NCBI RefSeq assembly: GCF_913062725.1
Contig: NZ_CAJXWY010000029.1
Coordinates: 1 to 49,027 of the forward strand
Direction: 5' to 3'
From: an uncultured Thiohalocapsa sp.
GTDB lineage: Bacteria; Pseudomonadota; Gammaproteobacteria; Chromatiales; Chromatiaceae
Length of the DNA stretch: 49,027 bases
Position 1 is the stretch's first letter, and each line of letters begins with the position of its first letter. Of this stretch, positions 35,462 through 45,672 are shown one piece after another. The notes beneath the pieces were generated by a model. The model searched no databases and was not told the DNA's origin. It saw only the letters and a program-made list of their open reading frames with translations. A program made the translations under genes and the position numbers.

Positions 35462-36280
35462 TCAGACCGCGTCGTCGTTCGTCGTGCGCAGCCGCACCGT
35501 CTCCGCGCTGCCAAGAAACTTCGGAGCACGGCCGACGACGATGTCCAAGACAGCGGCGACGCGCGCCAAGACCTCGCGGGCCCGGACTTTGAGCAGGCCC
35601 TGGCTGGTTGGATCGGCCGCTGCGAGTCCGCTGGCCTCCAGACCGAAGTGGCGGGCCAGGAAGATGGCGCGCTCGGCATGGAAGCGTTGGCTGACGATGA
35701 CGACCTGCCGCTGGCCGAAGACTTCCTTGGCGCGGATGACCGAGTCGAGGGTGCGAAAGCCCGCGTAGTCCAGGGTGATGAACTCCGGGGGGACGCCGGC
35801 GGCGATCAGATCCTTGCGCATGGCGATGGGCTCGTTGTACCAGCGCGTGGCGTTATCGCCGCTGACGAGGATGCCCTGAACCTTGCCGCTATGAAACAAC
35901 GCCGCCGCCGCCTCGATGCGGGCCTGGTAGAACTCGTTCGGCCGGCCGGCGACGGTGCGCCGCGCTGTGCCGAGGAGCAGCGCGACGGGCTTCGGCTCCA
36001 CGTCATCGACGCCGCTGGCAATGGCATGCACCGTGCTTGCGGATACCATGGTATCGATGGCCGCCGAGACCGCCGCAGCGAGCAACAGCACGCCGGTGGC
36101 CGCGAGCAGCGCGATGCGCAGGCCCTGACGATGACTTGGGCGCTGCGCAGCGGCCGTGGGCCGGCCGTCCTGCGCCGCTCCCGCCGGCGCGGGCGCAGAC
36201 ATGGGCTGCACGGCCGCGCGGGTCGACACAGCCGGCGGCGGCCCGGCGGATTGCGGCGATGTATGGGACGGTTTGGCCAC
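35462..36280 (-). CDS. sanA: SanA-like DUF218 envelope protein
   Basis: This is an inner-membrane anchored protein of the SanA/YdcF family, linked to envelope barrier function. It has a proline-rich N-terminus, one membrane segment (LRIALLAATGVLLLAAAVSA) and the DUF218 core: LLLGTA, FYQARIEAAAALFHSGKV, ILVSGDN, DYAGFRTLDSVIRA and VVIVSQRFHAERA. The start is uncertain: I favour GTG at 36280, with AGGA upstream; the frame is open to a GTG at 36355, and an ATG at 36202 is also possible. Confidence 0.85.
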   Translation of the reverse strand: MAKPSHTSPQSAGPPPAVSTRAAVQPMSAPAPAGAAQDGRPTAAAQRPSHRQGLRIALLAATGVLLLAAAVSAAIDTMVSASTVHAIASGVDDVEPKPVALLLGTARRTVAGRPNEFYQARIEAAAALFHSGKVQGILVSGDNATRWYNEPIAMRKDLIAAGVPPEFITLDYAGFRTLDSVIRAKEVFGQRQVVIVSQRFHAERAIFLARHFGLEASGLAAADPTSQGLLKVRAREVLARVAAVLDIVVGRAPKFLGSAETVRLRTTNDDAV

Positions 36281-36538
36281 GGTGGATGTCCTGGTCTCGC
36301 AGAGACTTGTCGGACGTTCCCCGATTGTAGGCACAAACGTGCGCTGCTTCGCCACCTTCGGGCGCAGGTCGGGCGACCGACCGACGCGGGTCTCTGACCC
36401 GGGTCATGGTTGTATGCCGGGCCAGCCGCACGCATGCCATGCGCATGCTGGCGATCCCATCCATCGCCCTGATCTGTGTCTCCCAACGGCGTTCGCCGTG
36501 GCCACGCCAACCGCCCCCGACAGCCAGACCTGCAACCC

Positions 36539-38404
36539 ATGCCTGACCATGCACTCATCCGCTACCGCGTCACCCCGGCCCGCCCGGCGGCGCACCTCTT
36601 TGCCATCGAGCTGCACATCCCCGACGCCGGCGGCGACCCGGCGCCGCTGACGCTGTCGCTGCCGGCCTGGATCCCCGGCAGCTATATGATCCGGGACTTT
36701 GCCCGCAACATTGTGCGCATCGGCGCCGAGCGCGGCGGCGCACCGGTGACACTCGAGAAACTGGACAAGCAGACCTGGCGGGCACCCGCGGGCGGCGGCA
36801 CGCTCAGGGTGCGCTACGAGGTCTACGCCTGGGAGCTTACGGTGCGCTCCGCCCACCTCGACCGCACGCACGGCTATTTCAATGGCCCGAGCCTGTTCCT
36901 GCGGGTGCATGGACGCGACCACGAGCCCTGCCGCGTCGAGCTGCTGGCACCGCCGGATGCCGCGTGCGGCGATTGGAGCGTGGCCACCAGTCTCATGCGC
37001 GACGGCGCCGAGCGCTGGGCCTTCGGCGCCTACCGGGCCCGGGATTACGCCGATCTCATCGATCATCCGGTGGAGATGGGCCGATTCGATGTGATCGCCT
37101 TCAAGGTCCGGGATGTGCCGCACTGGATGGCCGTGAGCGGCCGTCACCGCGCGGACCTGACGCGCATCGCCGCGGACTTGGCACCCATTTGCGAGGAGCA
37201 CGTGGCGCTGTTCGGCGAGTTGCCGGCGGACCGTTATCTATTCCTGACCCAGGTGGTGGGCGATGGCTACGGCGGCCTGGAGCACAAGTTTTCCTCCAGC
37301 CTGCTCTGCAGCCGGGATGATCTGCCGGCACAACCCGGCACGACGGCGCCGGGCACGGACGCGGGCCATGCCGGAGGTGACTACCGCAAGTTCCTTGGGC
37401 TCTGCAGCCATGAGTACTTTCACCTGTGGAACGTCAAGCGCATCCGCCCGGCGGCATTCGTCGCGGGCGGGCTCGAGCGTGAGGTGCACACCCGGCTGCT
37501 CTGGGCCTTCGAGGGCATCACGTCCTATTACGACGACCTGGCATTGGCCCGCAGCGGCCGCATCGACACCGAGGGCTATCTGGCGCTGCTGGCGGAGACC
37601 ATCACCAAGGTGATGCGTAACCCGGGGCGCCTGCACCAGAGTATCGCCGAGTCGAGCTTCGATGCCTGGACCAAGTTCTACAAGCAGGACGAGAACGCAC
37701 CCAACGCCATCGTCAGCTATTACGGCAAAGGGGCGCTCACGGCGCTGGCGCTGGATCTGACCATTCGCCGCGATACCGCGGGCCGTCGCTCGCTGGATGA
37801 CGTCATGCGGGCGCTCTGGGAGCGCTATGGCGAGCGCCGGGATCACCCCGGTGCCGGGGTGCCGGAGCGCGCCATCGAGGCGCTGGCGGCGGAAGTCACC
37901 GGTCTGGATCTGTCGGCGTTCTTCGAGCAGGCGTTGGACGGCACGGCGGACCTGGATCTGCCGGGACTGCTGGCGACGGTCGGTGTGGAGATGCGCCTGC
38001 GCCCGGGCAAGGGGCCGAAAGACTTTGGCAATGTGACGGCTGCGCTGACGCCCGTCGAGCCGGTGTCCGACGTCGGCCTCAGGCTCGCGCCGGGCGTCGA
38101 GGCCAAGGTTGCCGTGGTGCTGGATGAGCGTCCCGCGCAGCGGGCCGGGCTCGCGGCGGGCGATGTCATCATCGCCGTCGACGGCCTCAAGGTGGATGGC
38201 CACAACGCCGGCAAGCGCCTGCGGGCGCTGCCGATGGGGCAGCCGGTGAGCGTGCACGCCTTCCGCCGCGACGAGCTCATGACCTTCGAGCTAGCACCGG
38301 CGGCGGCGCCGGCGGATGTCTGTGAGCTGCGCGTGGACGACCAGGCATCGGCGGCGGTGCTGGCGCAGCGCCGGGCCTGGCTCGCGAGCGTCGCCGGTGT
38401 CTGA
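36539..38404 (+). CDS. M61 family metallopeptidase with PDZ domain
   Basis: This is a glycyl-aminopeptidase-like zinc protease of 621 residues. It has the N-terminal beta domain of the family, the zinc motif HEYFH at 291-295 (CSHEYFHLWNVKRIRP), the third ligand Glu325 in AFEGITSYYDDL, and a C-terminal PDZ domain (about 505-600) with GLAAGDVIIAVDG. No signal peptide is seen, so it is probably cytoplasmic. I chose the ATG at 36539 because conservation begins there. It lies 57 nt before birA on the same strand. Confidence 0.9.
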   Translation: MPDHALIRYRVTPARPAAHLFAIELHIPDAGGDPAPLTLSLPAWIPGSYMIRDFARNIVRIGAERGGAPVTLEKLDKQTWRAPAGGGTLRVRYEVYAWELTVRSAHLDRTHGYFNGPSLFLRVHGRDHEPCRVELLAPPDAACGDWSVATSLMRDGAERWAFGAYRARDYADLIDHPVEMGRFDVIAFKVRDVPHWMAVSGRHRADLTRIAADLAPICEEHVALFGELPADRYLFLTQVVGDGYGGLEHKFSSSLLCSRDDLPAQPGTTAPGTDAGHAGGDYRKFLGLCSHEYFHLWNVKRIRPAAFVAGGLEREVHTRLLWAFEGITSYYDDLALARSGRIDTEGYLALLAETITKVMRNPGRLHQSIAESSFDAWTKFYKQDENAPNAIVSYYGKGALTALALDLTIRRDTAGRRSLDDVMRALWERYGERRDHPGAGVPERAIEALAAEVTGLDLSAFFEQALDGTADLDLPGLLATVGVEMRLRPGKGPKDFGNVTAALTPVEPVSDVGLRLAPGVEAKVAVVLDERPAQRAGLAAGDVIIAVDGLKVDGHNAGKRLRALPMGQPVSVHAFRRDELMTFELAPAAAPADVCELRVDDQASAAVLAQRRAWLASVAGV

Positions 38405-38461
38405 GCAGCCCGGCGGGCCGGGCGGTTTGCGCCGCCACGCGCTCTCGTGGGATGAGCCGGC

Positions 38462-39463
38462 GTGAGCAGCCGTGACGCGATCCTGCATCTGCTGGCGGAC
38501 GGCGCGCTGCACTCCGGTGCCGAGGTGGCCGCGCGGCTCGGCATCAGCCGGGCGGCGGTGTCCAAGGCCCTGCGCCGGGCGAGCGATGAGCTGGGCCTGG
38601 AGATCGAATGCCGGCGCGGGCAGGGTTATCGGCTCAGACATCCGCTCGAGCGACTGGACGCCGCGCGCATTCGGGCCGCGCTGCCGGATGGGGCCCGCAC
38701 GCGGCTCGCACACATCGAGGTGCTGGAGGCGGTGGACTCCACCAACACCCGGCTCATGCGGGCGGCGGCGGATGGCGCCGCCTGCGGCAGCGTCTGTCTC
38801 GCCGAGCGCCAGCACGCCGGGCGCGGGCGCTCGGGGCGCCGCTGGGTCTCGCCCTTCGGCGCCAATATCTACCTCTCCATACTCTGGCGCTATGCGCTGG
38901 CGCCGGCGGCGCTCGGCGGACTCAGCCTGGCCTGTGGCGTGGCGGCGGCACGCACGCTGCGGGCCAATGGTGTTGCGGACATCGGTCTCAAATGGCCCAA
39001 TGACCTGCACTGGCGCCGCCGCAAGCTCGGCGGGCTGTTATTGGAGGTGGCCGGGGAATCGCAGGGCCCGAGTCATGTGGTCGTGGGCCTGGGCGTCAAT
39101 CTGCGACTCAGCGCCCGGGACGCCCGGGACATCGACCAGCCCTGGAGCGATCTCAGCCGTGTGCCCGGCGTTGCGCGACCCGGGCGCAACGCCCTGGCGG
39201 CACAGCTCATCGCAAGCCTGGTCGGTGCGCTGGCGGACTACGGCGAAGCGGGGCTCGCGCCATTTCTGCCGGACTGGCATGCCTTCGATCGCTATCTCGG
39301 CGAGCCGGTCGAGATCGTGACCGCGACGCAGCGGATTGCCGGCACCGTCGCCGGCATCGACACAGACGGTCATCTGTTGCTCGATACCCGCGAGGGCCGA
39401 CGTCGCTTCCACAGCGGCGAGGTCAGCCTGCGCGGGGGTGGTGGCTCGCAGGCGTCTCCCTGA
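38462..39463 (+). CDS. birA: Biotin-protein ligase / biotin operon repressor
   Basis: This bifunctional protein attaches biotin to carboxylases and represses biotin genes. The 333-residue protein has an N-terminal winged helix (about 1-58, GISRAAVSKALRRA), the biotinyl-AMP loop GRGRSGRRW at 120-128, LKWPNDLHWRRRKLGG and a C-terminal SH3-like domain. The start is GTG at 38462. The HTH makes it the regulatory BirA type, not the ligase-only form. Confidence 0.93.
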   Translation: MSSRDAILHLLADGALHSGAEVAARLGISRAAVSKALRRASDELGLEIECRRGQGYRLRHPLERLDAARIRAALPDGARTRLAHIEVLEAVDSTNTRLMRAAADGAACGSVCLAERQHAGRGRSGRRWVSPFGANIYLSILWRYALAPAALGGLSLACGVAAARTLRANGVADIGLKWPNDLHWRRRKLGGLLLEVAGESQGPSHVVVGLGVNLRLSARDARDIDQPWSDLSRVPGVARPGRNALAAQLIASLVGALADYGEAGLAPFLPDWHAFDRYLGEPVEIVTATQRIAGTVAGIDTDGHLLLDTREGRRRFHSGEVSLRGGGGSQASP

Positions 39464-39487
39464 GTCGGCCCGCTATCCGAGCCGGGC

Positions 39488-40183
39488 TCAGGGGCTCTCT
39501 GCGGCCTCCATCTCGACGACGGATGCCGGTTCTCGGTCGACGTCCATCACGTCCGGGTCTCGGCTGGGCAGCGTGCCCATATCCGCGGCGGCCGCGCGCT
39601 GATCGCCCGCCGCCAGGGCATCCACGGCCTCAGGGTTGGCATTCGGCAGATCTTCGAGGTTGGCCTGGCGCCTGGCGTCGATTGTGCCTGCGGCGACCGC
39701 GTCCGGTGACGGGCTGGCGGCGCCGTCGCAGTCGCCGCTGAGGCAGGCACTGAGCTGGTTGACGACGCAGCCGGTGGCGGGGATGTTCGCGTCGGGCGCC
39801 GGATATTCGGCCAACAGCTGGTTCATGAAAGCATCGTTGGAGAGGTCACCACGGTAGAGTCGGGTGGTGAGCTGGCGAAACGTGGTATCACTTCGCAGGA
39901 GCTCGGCGATGGGCTGGCCACCCACCGTCCGGTCGCCGCAGTGCTTGACCAGCAGGGATTCGAAGTCCTGCTCGGTGGGGCTGCCAAAGGGGTTGCCGAC
40001 GCTCTCGCGCAGGGCACCGTGCATGGGGTTGTCGGCGGCACAGCCGGCGAGCATCAGCGCCAGCAGGGCGACGGCCGGCGGTACTGCGTGCCGTCGACGG
40101 GTGTGTGCCCGGTTTCGGTGTCCCTGGTCGGGCGAGGCGGGCTTGGTGTGGGTGGTGGTGCAGGTGGAGCGGGTGTTCGGCAT
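39488..40183 (-). CDS. Hypothetical lipoprotein
   Basis: The 231-residue protein has a basic N-terminus, a hydrophobic segment and lipobox LALMLAGC (Cys about residue 45), predicting a lipoprotein. The mature part contains spaced cysteines (KHCGDRT, ATGCVVNQLSACLSGDC), which may form disulfides, and an acidic, low-complexity C-terminal third. I recognise no family. The ATG at 40183 gives an unusually long region before the signal, so a start nearer the hydrophobic stretch is possible. It follows the SPOR gene by 118 nt and is convergent with birA. Confidence 0.65.
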   Translation of the reverse strand: MPNTRSTCTTTHTKPASPDQGHRNRAHTRRRHAVPPAVALLALMLAGCAADNPMHGALRESVGNPFGSPTEQDFESLLVKHCGDRTVGGQPIAELLRSDTTFRQLTTRLYRGDLSNDAFMNQLLAEYPAPDANIPATGCVVNQLSACLSGDCDGAASPSPDAVAAGTIDARRQANLEDLPNANPEAVDALAAGDQRAAAADMGTLPSRDPDVMDVDREPASVVEMEAAESP

Positions 40184-40301
40184 CGGCTGGCTCGTTCGCG
40201 GGTCTGGGTCAAGGTGTGGGCATGCGTGGCACGTATGCCCGATGGCTTTGTGCGGGTGCACCGGTGCGCCGGATTGCGTTGCGTAACGAGCGCAACGTCG
40301 G

Positions 40302-40931
40302 CTATTGGGCACGCATCATCATCGGTTTGTGACCGTTTTCCTGGAGCTTTGCCCGCACCGCATTGGCGTCACCCTTGGCGTAGGCGCCGGTGCGTACCCG
40401 ATGATACGTCTGGCCGCTGTCGATGGTGACCGTCTGGATCGAGGTCTGAATGCCGATCAGCGCCAGTTGTGCCTTCAGCCGCTCGGCGTCATTGCTGCGC
40501 CGGAAGGAACCCACTTGCAGCATAAAGTCCCCGGTGCCGGCTGTCTGTGCCGGCGCTGGGTCTGGCTGCGCCGGCGCTGCGGTTGGTTGCTGCGACGGTG
40601 TCACAGGTAACTGCTCCGGTGCCACAGGAGGCTGTTGCGGCGGCAGCGGGACGGGCTCGGGCTCGCGCTCGGCGGGCACCACGATTTCTTGCTTGGGCAG
40701 CATGTCGTAGAAATCGAACCTGGGTGGCGGCTTGCGCTCGAGCGGTCGTTCCGTCGGCGGCACGGCCGCAGCCGTGGGCTCACCGGTGTCGACGGGCTCG
40801 TGATAGAGCCAGGCGGCGCCGACACCGAAAGCACCCACCAAGCCGCCTGCGAGGAACCAGAAGGCGCAGGTGCCACGCGGTTTCTTGTGCCGGCGTGGGG
40901 GTGGGGTGCCCTTGCGATAGTCCAGGGTCAT
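40302..40931 (-). CDS. SPOR-domain membrane protein, FtsN-like
   Basis: The 209-residue protein has a short basic cytoplasmic tail, one membrane segment (CAFWFLAGGLVGAFGVGAAW), a proline/glutamine-rich periplasmic linker and a C-terminal SPOR domain (about 134-209; FMLQVGSFRRSNDAERLKAQ) that would bind denuded septal peptidoglycan. It lies 13 nt after argS, the classic site of the ftsN-type gene in gammaproteobacteria. The short length and lack of an essential FtsN helix signature prevent a firm ftsN call. Confidence 0.88.
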   Translation of the reverse strand: MTLDYRKGTPPPRRHKKPRGTCAFWFLAGGLVGAFGVGAAWLYHEPVDTGEPTAAAVPPTERPLERKPPPRFDFYDMLPKQEIVVPAEREPEPVPLPPQQPPVAPEQLPVTPSQQPTAAPAQPDPAPAQTAGTGDFMLQVGSFRRSNDAERLKAQLALIGIQTSIQTVTIDSGQTYHRVRTGAYAKGDANAVRAKLQENGHKPMMMRAQ

Positions 40932-40944
40932 GCGGCGGTTCCGA

Positions 40945-42717
40945 TCACATGCGCTCCGGGGCGCCGACGCCGAGCAGGCTCAGGCCGTTACGCAGCACCT
41001 GCCGCACGGCGAGGATCAGCTGTACCCGCGCGTCGCGCAGCGCCGCGTCGTCTACCAGAAACTGGTGGGCGTTGTAATAGGTATGGAAGTCCTGGGCCAG
41101 GGTGCGTAGATAGTGGGTGAGTTGGTGCGGCTCTTCGGTGAGGGCCGCCGCTTCCACGGCCTCCGGCCAACGCGCCAGCGTTTTCAGTAGGGCAATCTCG
41201 TGGTCTTCGGTGAGACGCTCCAGCTTGCCGTCGCCCGGCACCGGTGTCAGCGCCAGGGCGATGCCCCGATCAGCGGCCTGTTGCAGCACACTGGCCACAC
41301 GGGCATGGGCGTATTGCACATAGTAGACGGGGTTGTCGGCCGATTGGCGCTTGGCCAGATCCAGATCGAAATCCATGTGCTGCTCGCACCGGCGCATGAC
41401 GTAGAAGAACCGCGCCGCGTCCCGGCCCACCTCTTTGCGCAGTTCCCGCAGGGTCACGAACTCCCCGGAACGGGTTGACATCTGCACTTTCTCGCCGCCG
41501 CGATAGAGCACCGCGAACTGCACCAGCAGCACGTCGAGCCGGCGCGGATCATCACCGAGCGCCGACAGCGCTGCCTTCACCCGCGGCACGTAGCCATGGT
41601 GGTCGGCGCCCCAGACATCGATGACCCGGGTGAAGCCGCGCTCCATCTTGTCCATGTGGTAGGCGATATCGGAGGCGAAATAGGTGGTCTGGCCGTTCTC
41701 GCGCACCAGCACCCGATCCTTGTCATCGCCGAAGGCGGTGGAGCGGAACCACAGTGCGCCGGCCTGCTCGTAGACGTGGCCTGCCTCGCGCAGGCGCTCC
41801 ACGGCCCGGTTGACGGCGCCGGATTCCACCAGCGAGCGCTCCGAGAACCATGCTTGGTAGGTGATGCCCAGCTCGGCGAGGTCGCCGCGGATGTCGTCGA
41901 GGATGGTGTTGAGCCCCAGCTCGAAGACGAAGCGGTAGCGGTTGTCGCCGAGCAGGCGCTTGGCCGCGGCGGTGAGGGCATCGATGTGTGCCTCTTTGTC
42001 GCCGCCGTCGCCCGGCGTGAGCTCATCCAGTGGCAGGCCCTCGCGCACCACGTCGGCGGCGACGCGGTAGTCGTCGCCGTGCTCGCGGTGCAAGCTGGCG
42101 GCGATGTCCCAGACATAGTCGCCCTTATAGCCGTTGGCCGGAAAGTCCAGCGCCTCGCCGCAGAGCTCCAGATAACGCAGCCACACGGAGGTGGCCAGGA
42201 TGTCCATCTGGCGACCGGCGTCGTTGACATAGTATTCCCGATGCACGTCGAAGCCCACGTACGCCAGCAGGTCCGCCACGGCGGCGCCGTAGGCGGCGCC
42301 ACGGCCATGACCCACATGCAGCGGGCCCGTTGGGTTGGCGGAGACGAACTCCACCTGCACGCGCTGACCGGCGCCGAGCCGGGAGCGGCCGTAATCCGGA
42401 CCCGCGCGCAGGATTGCCGGCACCAGGGCGCGGTAGGCGGCTTCTGCGATGTGGATGTTGATGAAGCCGGGGCCGGCGATCGCCACCGCTGCGATCACCG
42501 GCGACGCCGGCATGGCGGCGACGATGCGCCCGGCGAGATCCCGTGGCTTCATGCGTGCCTGCTTGGCGAGCACCATGGCAACGTTGCTGGCGAAATCGCC
42601 GTGTGCCGGGTCACGCGTGCGCTCCACCTGCGCCGCCGCCGGCAGATCAGTGAGTACCCCCTCGGCGTGCAGTGCCTCCAGGGCCTGTTGCAGGGATTGC
42701 TGGATCTCGGACTTCAT
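40945..42717 (-). CDS. argS: Arginyl-tRNA synthetase
   Basis: This is a class I synthetase charging tRNA-Arg. The 590-residue protein has the N-terminal Add1 domain, the HIGH-type motif [15 protein letters not shown] at 126-140, the KMSKS-equivalent MSTRSG and an anticodon-binding DALR C-terminal domain. The length is canonical. It starts 336 nt downstream of priA on the same strand. Confidence 0.97.
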   Translation of the reverse strand: MKSEIQQSLQQALEALHAEGVLTDLPAAAQVERTRDPAHGDFASNVAMVLAKQARMKPRDLAGRIVAAMPASPVIAAVAIAGPGFINIHIAEAAYRALVPAILRAGPDYGRSRLGAGQRVQVEFVSANPTGPLHVGHGRGAAYGAAVADLLAYVGFDVHREYYVNDAGRQMDILATSVWLRYLELCGEALDFPANGYKGDYVWDIAASLHREHGDDYRVAADVVREGLPLDELTPGDGGDKEAHIDALTAAAKRLLGDNRYRFVFELGLNTILDDIRGDLAELGITYQAWFSERSLVESGAVNRAVERLREAGHVYEQAGALWFRSTAFGDDKDRVLVRENGQTTYFASDIAYHMDKMERGFTRVIDVWGADHHGYVPRVKAALSALGDDPRRLDVLLVQFAVLYRGGEKVQMSTRSGEFVTLRELRKEVGRDAARFFYVMRRCEQHMDFDLDLAKRQSADNPVYYVQYAHARVASVLQQAADRGIALALTPVPGDGKLERLTEDHEIALLKTLARWPEAVEAAALTEEPHQLTHYLRTLAQDFHTYYNAHQFLVDDAALRDARVQLILAVRQVLRNGLSLLGVGAPERM

Positions 42718-43053
42718 CGGTGATGCGCTGCTCGCAGAACTCTCGTGGACAATGGCGACGTCAGGGAAGCGTCAGGGACGCGTTTCGGCTGTGCTCGTGC
42801 GGTATCGGCGGGTGCCGGTCGGTGGCAGGGTCAACGCCGCGGGGGGCTGTCTGATCAACGTGCCTAGTATACCTGTCGCCAAGGGGTTTTCGGTGCTTGC
42901 GGATGCCTCGGGCAACCCCGTAGGACGCGCCCGCTTGGCTTCGGGGCCGCTTCTGCGCCATCGAGATCCCCGCCGACCGCCGCCCAGCCCGCTGCAGCTC
43001 GCGCCAAACGTTGATCGACGCCGGGTATTTTTCAGGCCAACATCGCTGTCCGC
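42718..43053. other. Gap between priA and argS
   Basis: This 336-nt stretch holds no recognised gene. On the minus strand a TATACT occurs about 150 nt upstream of argS and could be its -10, but no matching -35 is present. An 11-bp direct repeat built on GCGTCAGGGA lies near 42760-42780. Confidence 0.4.
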
Positions 43054-45285
43054 TCAGAGACTCTCCTGCGGATCCACGTCCATGCTCCAGCGCAGATCCC
43101 GCGACGCCTTGAGCCCGCGCAGTGCCGGCAGCAACGGCGCGAGCACGCCTTGCAGCAGGCTGCGGGTTGGTGCCTGCAGGAGAAGCTGGGCGCGCACGCG
43201 ACCGGCGCGGCGCTCCATCTGCGCCGGTGCCGGCCCCCAGAACTCCACCTGCGCCGGTGCCAACGCCCGCGCCGTCGCCAGCGCCTGCGTCAGGAAGTCC
43301 AGTGCCGCCTGCGCTTGCGGGCTGTCTGCGCGCAGCATGGCCTGATGGCTGAACGGGGGCAGATTGGCCTCCTTGCGCTCCGCGAGTGCCGCCGTCGCAA
43401 AGGCACCATAGCCCGCGCGCAGTAAGCGCTGCAGCATCGGATGCTGTGGATGGCGCGTCTGCACCATCACGGTGCCTGGGCGCTGGGCGCGCCCGGCGCG
43501 GCCCGCCACTTGCACCAACAGCTGCGCCATGCGCTCGGTGGCGCGGAAATCGCTGCCGTAGAGACCATGATCCAGGTCGAGCACGCCCACCAGGGTCACG
43601 CCCGGCAGATGATGGCCCTTCGCAAGCATTTGCGTGCCCAGGAGGATGCGGTGCTCACCGCGGGCGGCGGCGGTCAGCAGTCGTTCCAGTTCACCACGGC
43701 GGCGGGTACTGTCACGGTCGATACGCGCCAGCGGCAGGCCCGGAAAGCGCTGGCGCAGGGTGTCCTCCACGCGCTCCGTGCCTTGGCCCAGCGGGCGTAG
43801 GTCCGGCGATTGGCAATAGGGGCATTGCACCGGCCGGGCTTGCTCCAGGCCGCAATGGTGACAGACGAGCAGCGCCCGGTCACGATGCAGCGTCATACGT
43901 GCGTCACAATGCGCGCACTCGCTCACCCAGCCACAGTCATGGCAGGTGAGCACGGGTGAAAAGCCGCGGCGGTTGAGGAACAGCAGCACCTGATTGCCGG
44001 CGTCGATCTCTTGCTCCATGCGTGTCAACAGGGCATGGCTCAGGCCGGTTTGTAACGGTTGCGCACGGATGTCGGCGAGCAGGATCTCGGGCGCCGCGGC
44101 GTTGCCGGCGCGCTCGGGCAAGCGCAAGTGGCGGTAGCGGCCACTGCGGGCGTTGTGCAGGGTCTCCAGCGCCGGCGTCGCCGAGCCCAGCACCACGGTA
44201 CAGCCGGCCTGTTGGGCGCGGCGCACGGCGAGATCCCGGGCCGAGTAACGAAAGCCTTCCTGCTGCTTCAGGGACAGGTCGTGCTCTTCGTCGACGATGA
44301 CGAGCCCCAGGTCTGGCAATGGTGTGAATACGGCAGAGCGCGTCCCGAGCAGCAGCCGTGCCTGGCCGGCGGCGGCGGCGCGCCAGGCCCGCTCGCGCTC
44401 CGTCTCCGAGAGTGCGGAATGCAGCACCGCCATCGGCGCTGGTACGCGGCGCGCAAAACGCTCGCGCAGCTGCGGCGTCAGGCCGATCTCCGGCACCAGC
44501 ACAAGCACCTGCTGGCCCGCTCCCAGGGTGCGGGCGATGAGCCGCAGATAGACCTCGGTTTTGCCGCTGCCGGTGACGCCATCGAGGAGAAAGCAACCGA
44601 AACCTTCGCCCGCGGCGATGGCCGCCTCGGCGTCGGCCTGGTGTCGGTTCAGTGCCGGCGGCGGGTCGGGTTGCGGATGCTGGGTGAGCACTGTTGCGGT
44701 GGATACCTGCAGGCGACAGCGCTGCACGAAACCGCGTTTCGCAAGGGCGCGCAACGGGCTCGTGCAGTCGCCCAGCGCCGTGTGCAGCGCCGCATCCGTG
44801 AGTCCTTGGGGGGCCGTGCTGAGCAGCGCCAGCACTTCGCGCTGGCGTGGCGCGCGCGCCAGGTGCGGCTGCACCGCTGTGGCCGGGGTGAGTGCCCGCC
44901 ATCCCAGCGGCCGATCGTCGAGGGGCGGGTGCGCGCGGCGCAAGCGGCCGGGCAAGGCGCCGAACAGGGCCTCGCCGGGATCGCCCCGGTAGTAGTCCGT
45001 TGCCCAGAGCAGGAAGCTCAGATCCTGTGCGCGCAGCAGGGGGGTGGTGTCCAGTACCGCTGTGATGCGCTTGAGTCGTGCCACCGGCACACTGGTGGGC
45101 TGATTGACGGCGACAACCATGCCCAGGCGTCGCCCGCGGCCCAGCGGCACCAGCACTCGCTGCCCAGGGCTAATCTCGCCGGACGCCGGCCCGAGATAAT
45201 CGAGCAGTTCCCCCAAAGGCGCTGCGACGGCGACGCGAGCCACCACGACGGGGGGATCGGATGGGTCTGTACTGGCAGCGGGCAT
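43054..45285 (-). CDS. priA: Primosomal protein N' (replication restart helicase PriA)
   Basis: This 3'-5' helicase reloads the replisome at stalled forks. The 743-residue protein has the N-terminal 3'-DNA-binding domain, Walker A GVTGSGKTE at 236-244, DEEHD at 332-336, and the zinc-binding cysteine pairs (CHDCGW, CAHCDA, CHHCGL, CPYCQS) within about 445-495, then the helicase C-lobe. All are intact. Two DnaA-box-like sequences lie about 90-110 nt upstream of its start. Confidence 0.96.
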   Translation of the reverse strand: MPAASTDPSDPPVVVARVAVAAPLGELLDYLGPASGEISPGQRVLVPLGRGRRLGMVVAVNQPTSVPVARLKRITAVLDTTPLLRAQDLSFLLWATDYYRGDPGEALFGALPGRLRRAHPPLDDRPLGWRALTPATAVQPHLARAPRQREVLALLSTAPQGLTDAALHTALGDCTSPLRALAKRGFVQRCRLQVSTATVLTQHPQPDPPPALNRHQADAEAAIAAGEGFGCFLLDGVTGSGKTEVYLRLIARTLGAGQQVLVLVPEIGLTPQLRERFARRVPAPMAVLHSALSETERERAWRAAAAGQARLLLGTRSAVFTPLPDLGLVIVDEEHDLSLKQQEGFRYSARDLAVRRAQQAGCTVVLGSATPALETLHNARSGRYRHLRLPERAGNAAAPEILLADIRAQPLQTGLSHALLTRMEQEIDAGNQVLLFLNRRGFSPVLTCHDCGWVSECAHCDARMTLHRDRALLVCHHCGLEQARPVQCPYCQSPDLRPLGQGTERVEDTLRQRFPGLPLARIDRDSTRRRGELERLLTAAARGEHRILLGTQMLAKGHHLPGVTLVGVLDLDHGLYGSDFRATERMAQLLVQVAGRAGRAQRPGTVMVQTRHPQHPMLQRLLRAGYGAFATAALAERKEANLPPFSHQAMLRADSPQAQAALDFLTQALATARALAPAQVEFWGPAPAQMERRAGRVRAQLLLQAPTRSLLQGVLAPLLPALRGLKASRDLRWSMDVDPQESL

Positions 45286-45374
45286 GCGGCGCCTGGCTGG
45301 GTGGGAACGGATTGCCGCGTTGAGGCGGCGGCAGCGATGTTGCGGTTGGCGTGCCGTCGGTTTTCAACAGCTGC

Positions 45375-45395
45375 TGTGGATAAGTTGGTGGATAA
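45375..45395 (-). promoter_or_regulatory. Paired DnaA-box-like sequences upstream of priA
   Basis: TGTGGATAA at 45375-45383 is a perfect complement of the DnaA consensus TTATCCACA. GGTGGATAA at 45387-45395 is a one-mismatch copy in the same orientation, 12 bp on. They lie about 90 bp upstream of priA, suggesting possible DnaA control of this replication gene. Confidence 0.45.
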
Positions 45396-45422
45396 CCCGT
45401 TGGGACTACCCACGAGCGTGCG

Positions 45423-45551
45423 TCATTGTTGCGATTCGGCAAAACTGGCCAAGCATTGGTCACCCTGCGCTGTTGCCTTGGAAAACAGATACTTGAAATA
45501 TTTCGTCAGTGGCTGATCGAGATCAATTCCAAGTTTAACCCTAATCTGCAT
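45423..45551 (-). CDS. Possible 42-aa small protein
   Basis: The frame starts ATG 45551 with a GGGGA stretch 6 nt upstream and encodes a 42-residue mixed-charge peptide beginning MQIRVKLGIDLDQPLTKYF. I know no homologue. Composition is lower in GC than neighbours, and the frame could be chance. It lies divergent to the HNH gene and upstream of priA. Confidence 0.25.
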   Translation of the reverse strand: MQIRVKLGIDLDQPLTKYFKYLFSKATAQGDQCLASFAESQQ

Positions 45552-45672
45552 GGTGGTTCCCCGTCCCCCGGAGGACTGTGCATAACCTGAAGTCGCTGCT
45601 GCGGTCAACTCGGTGCGCCGGCTCAAAGAACAGGGGTTTACCTGAATGCTGGCAACCATTTTGCACAAGGCG

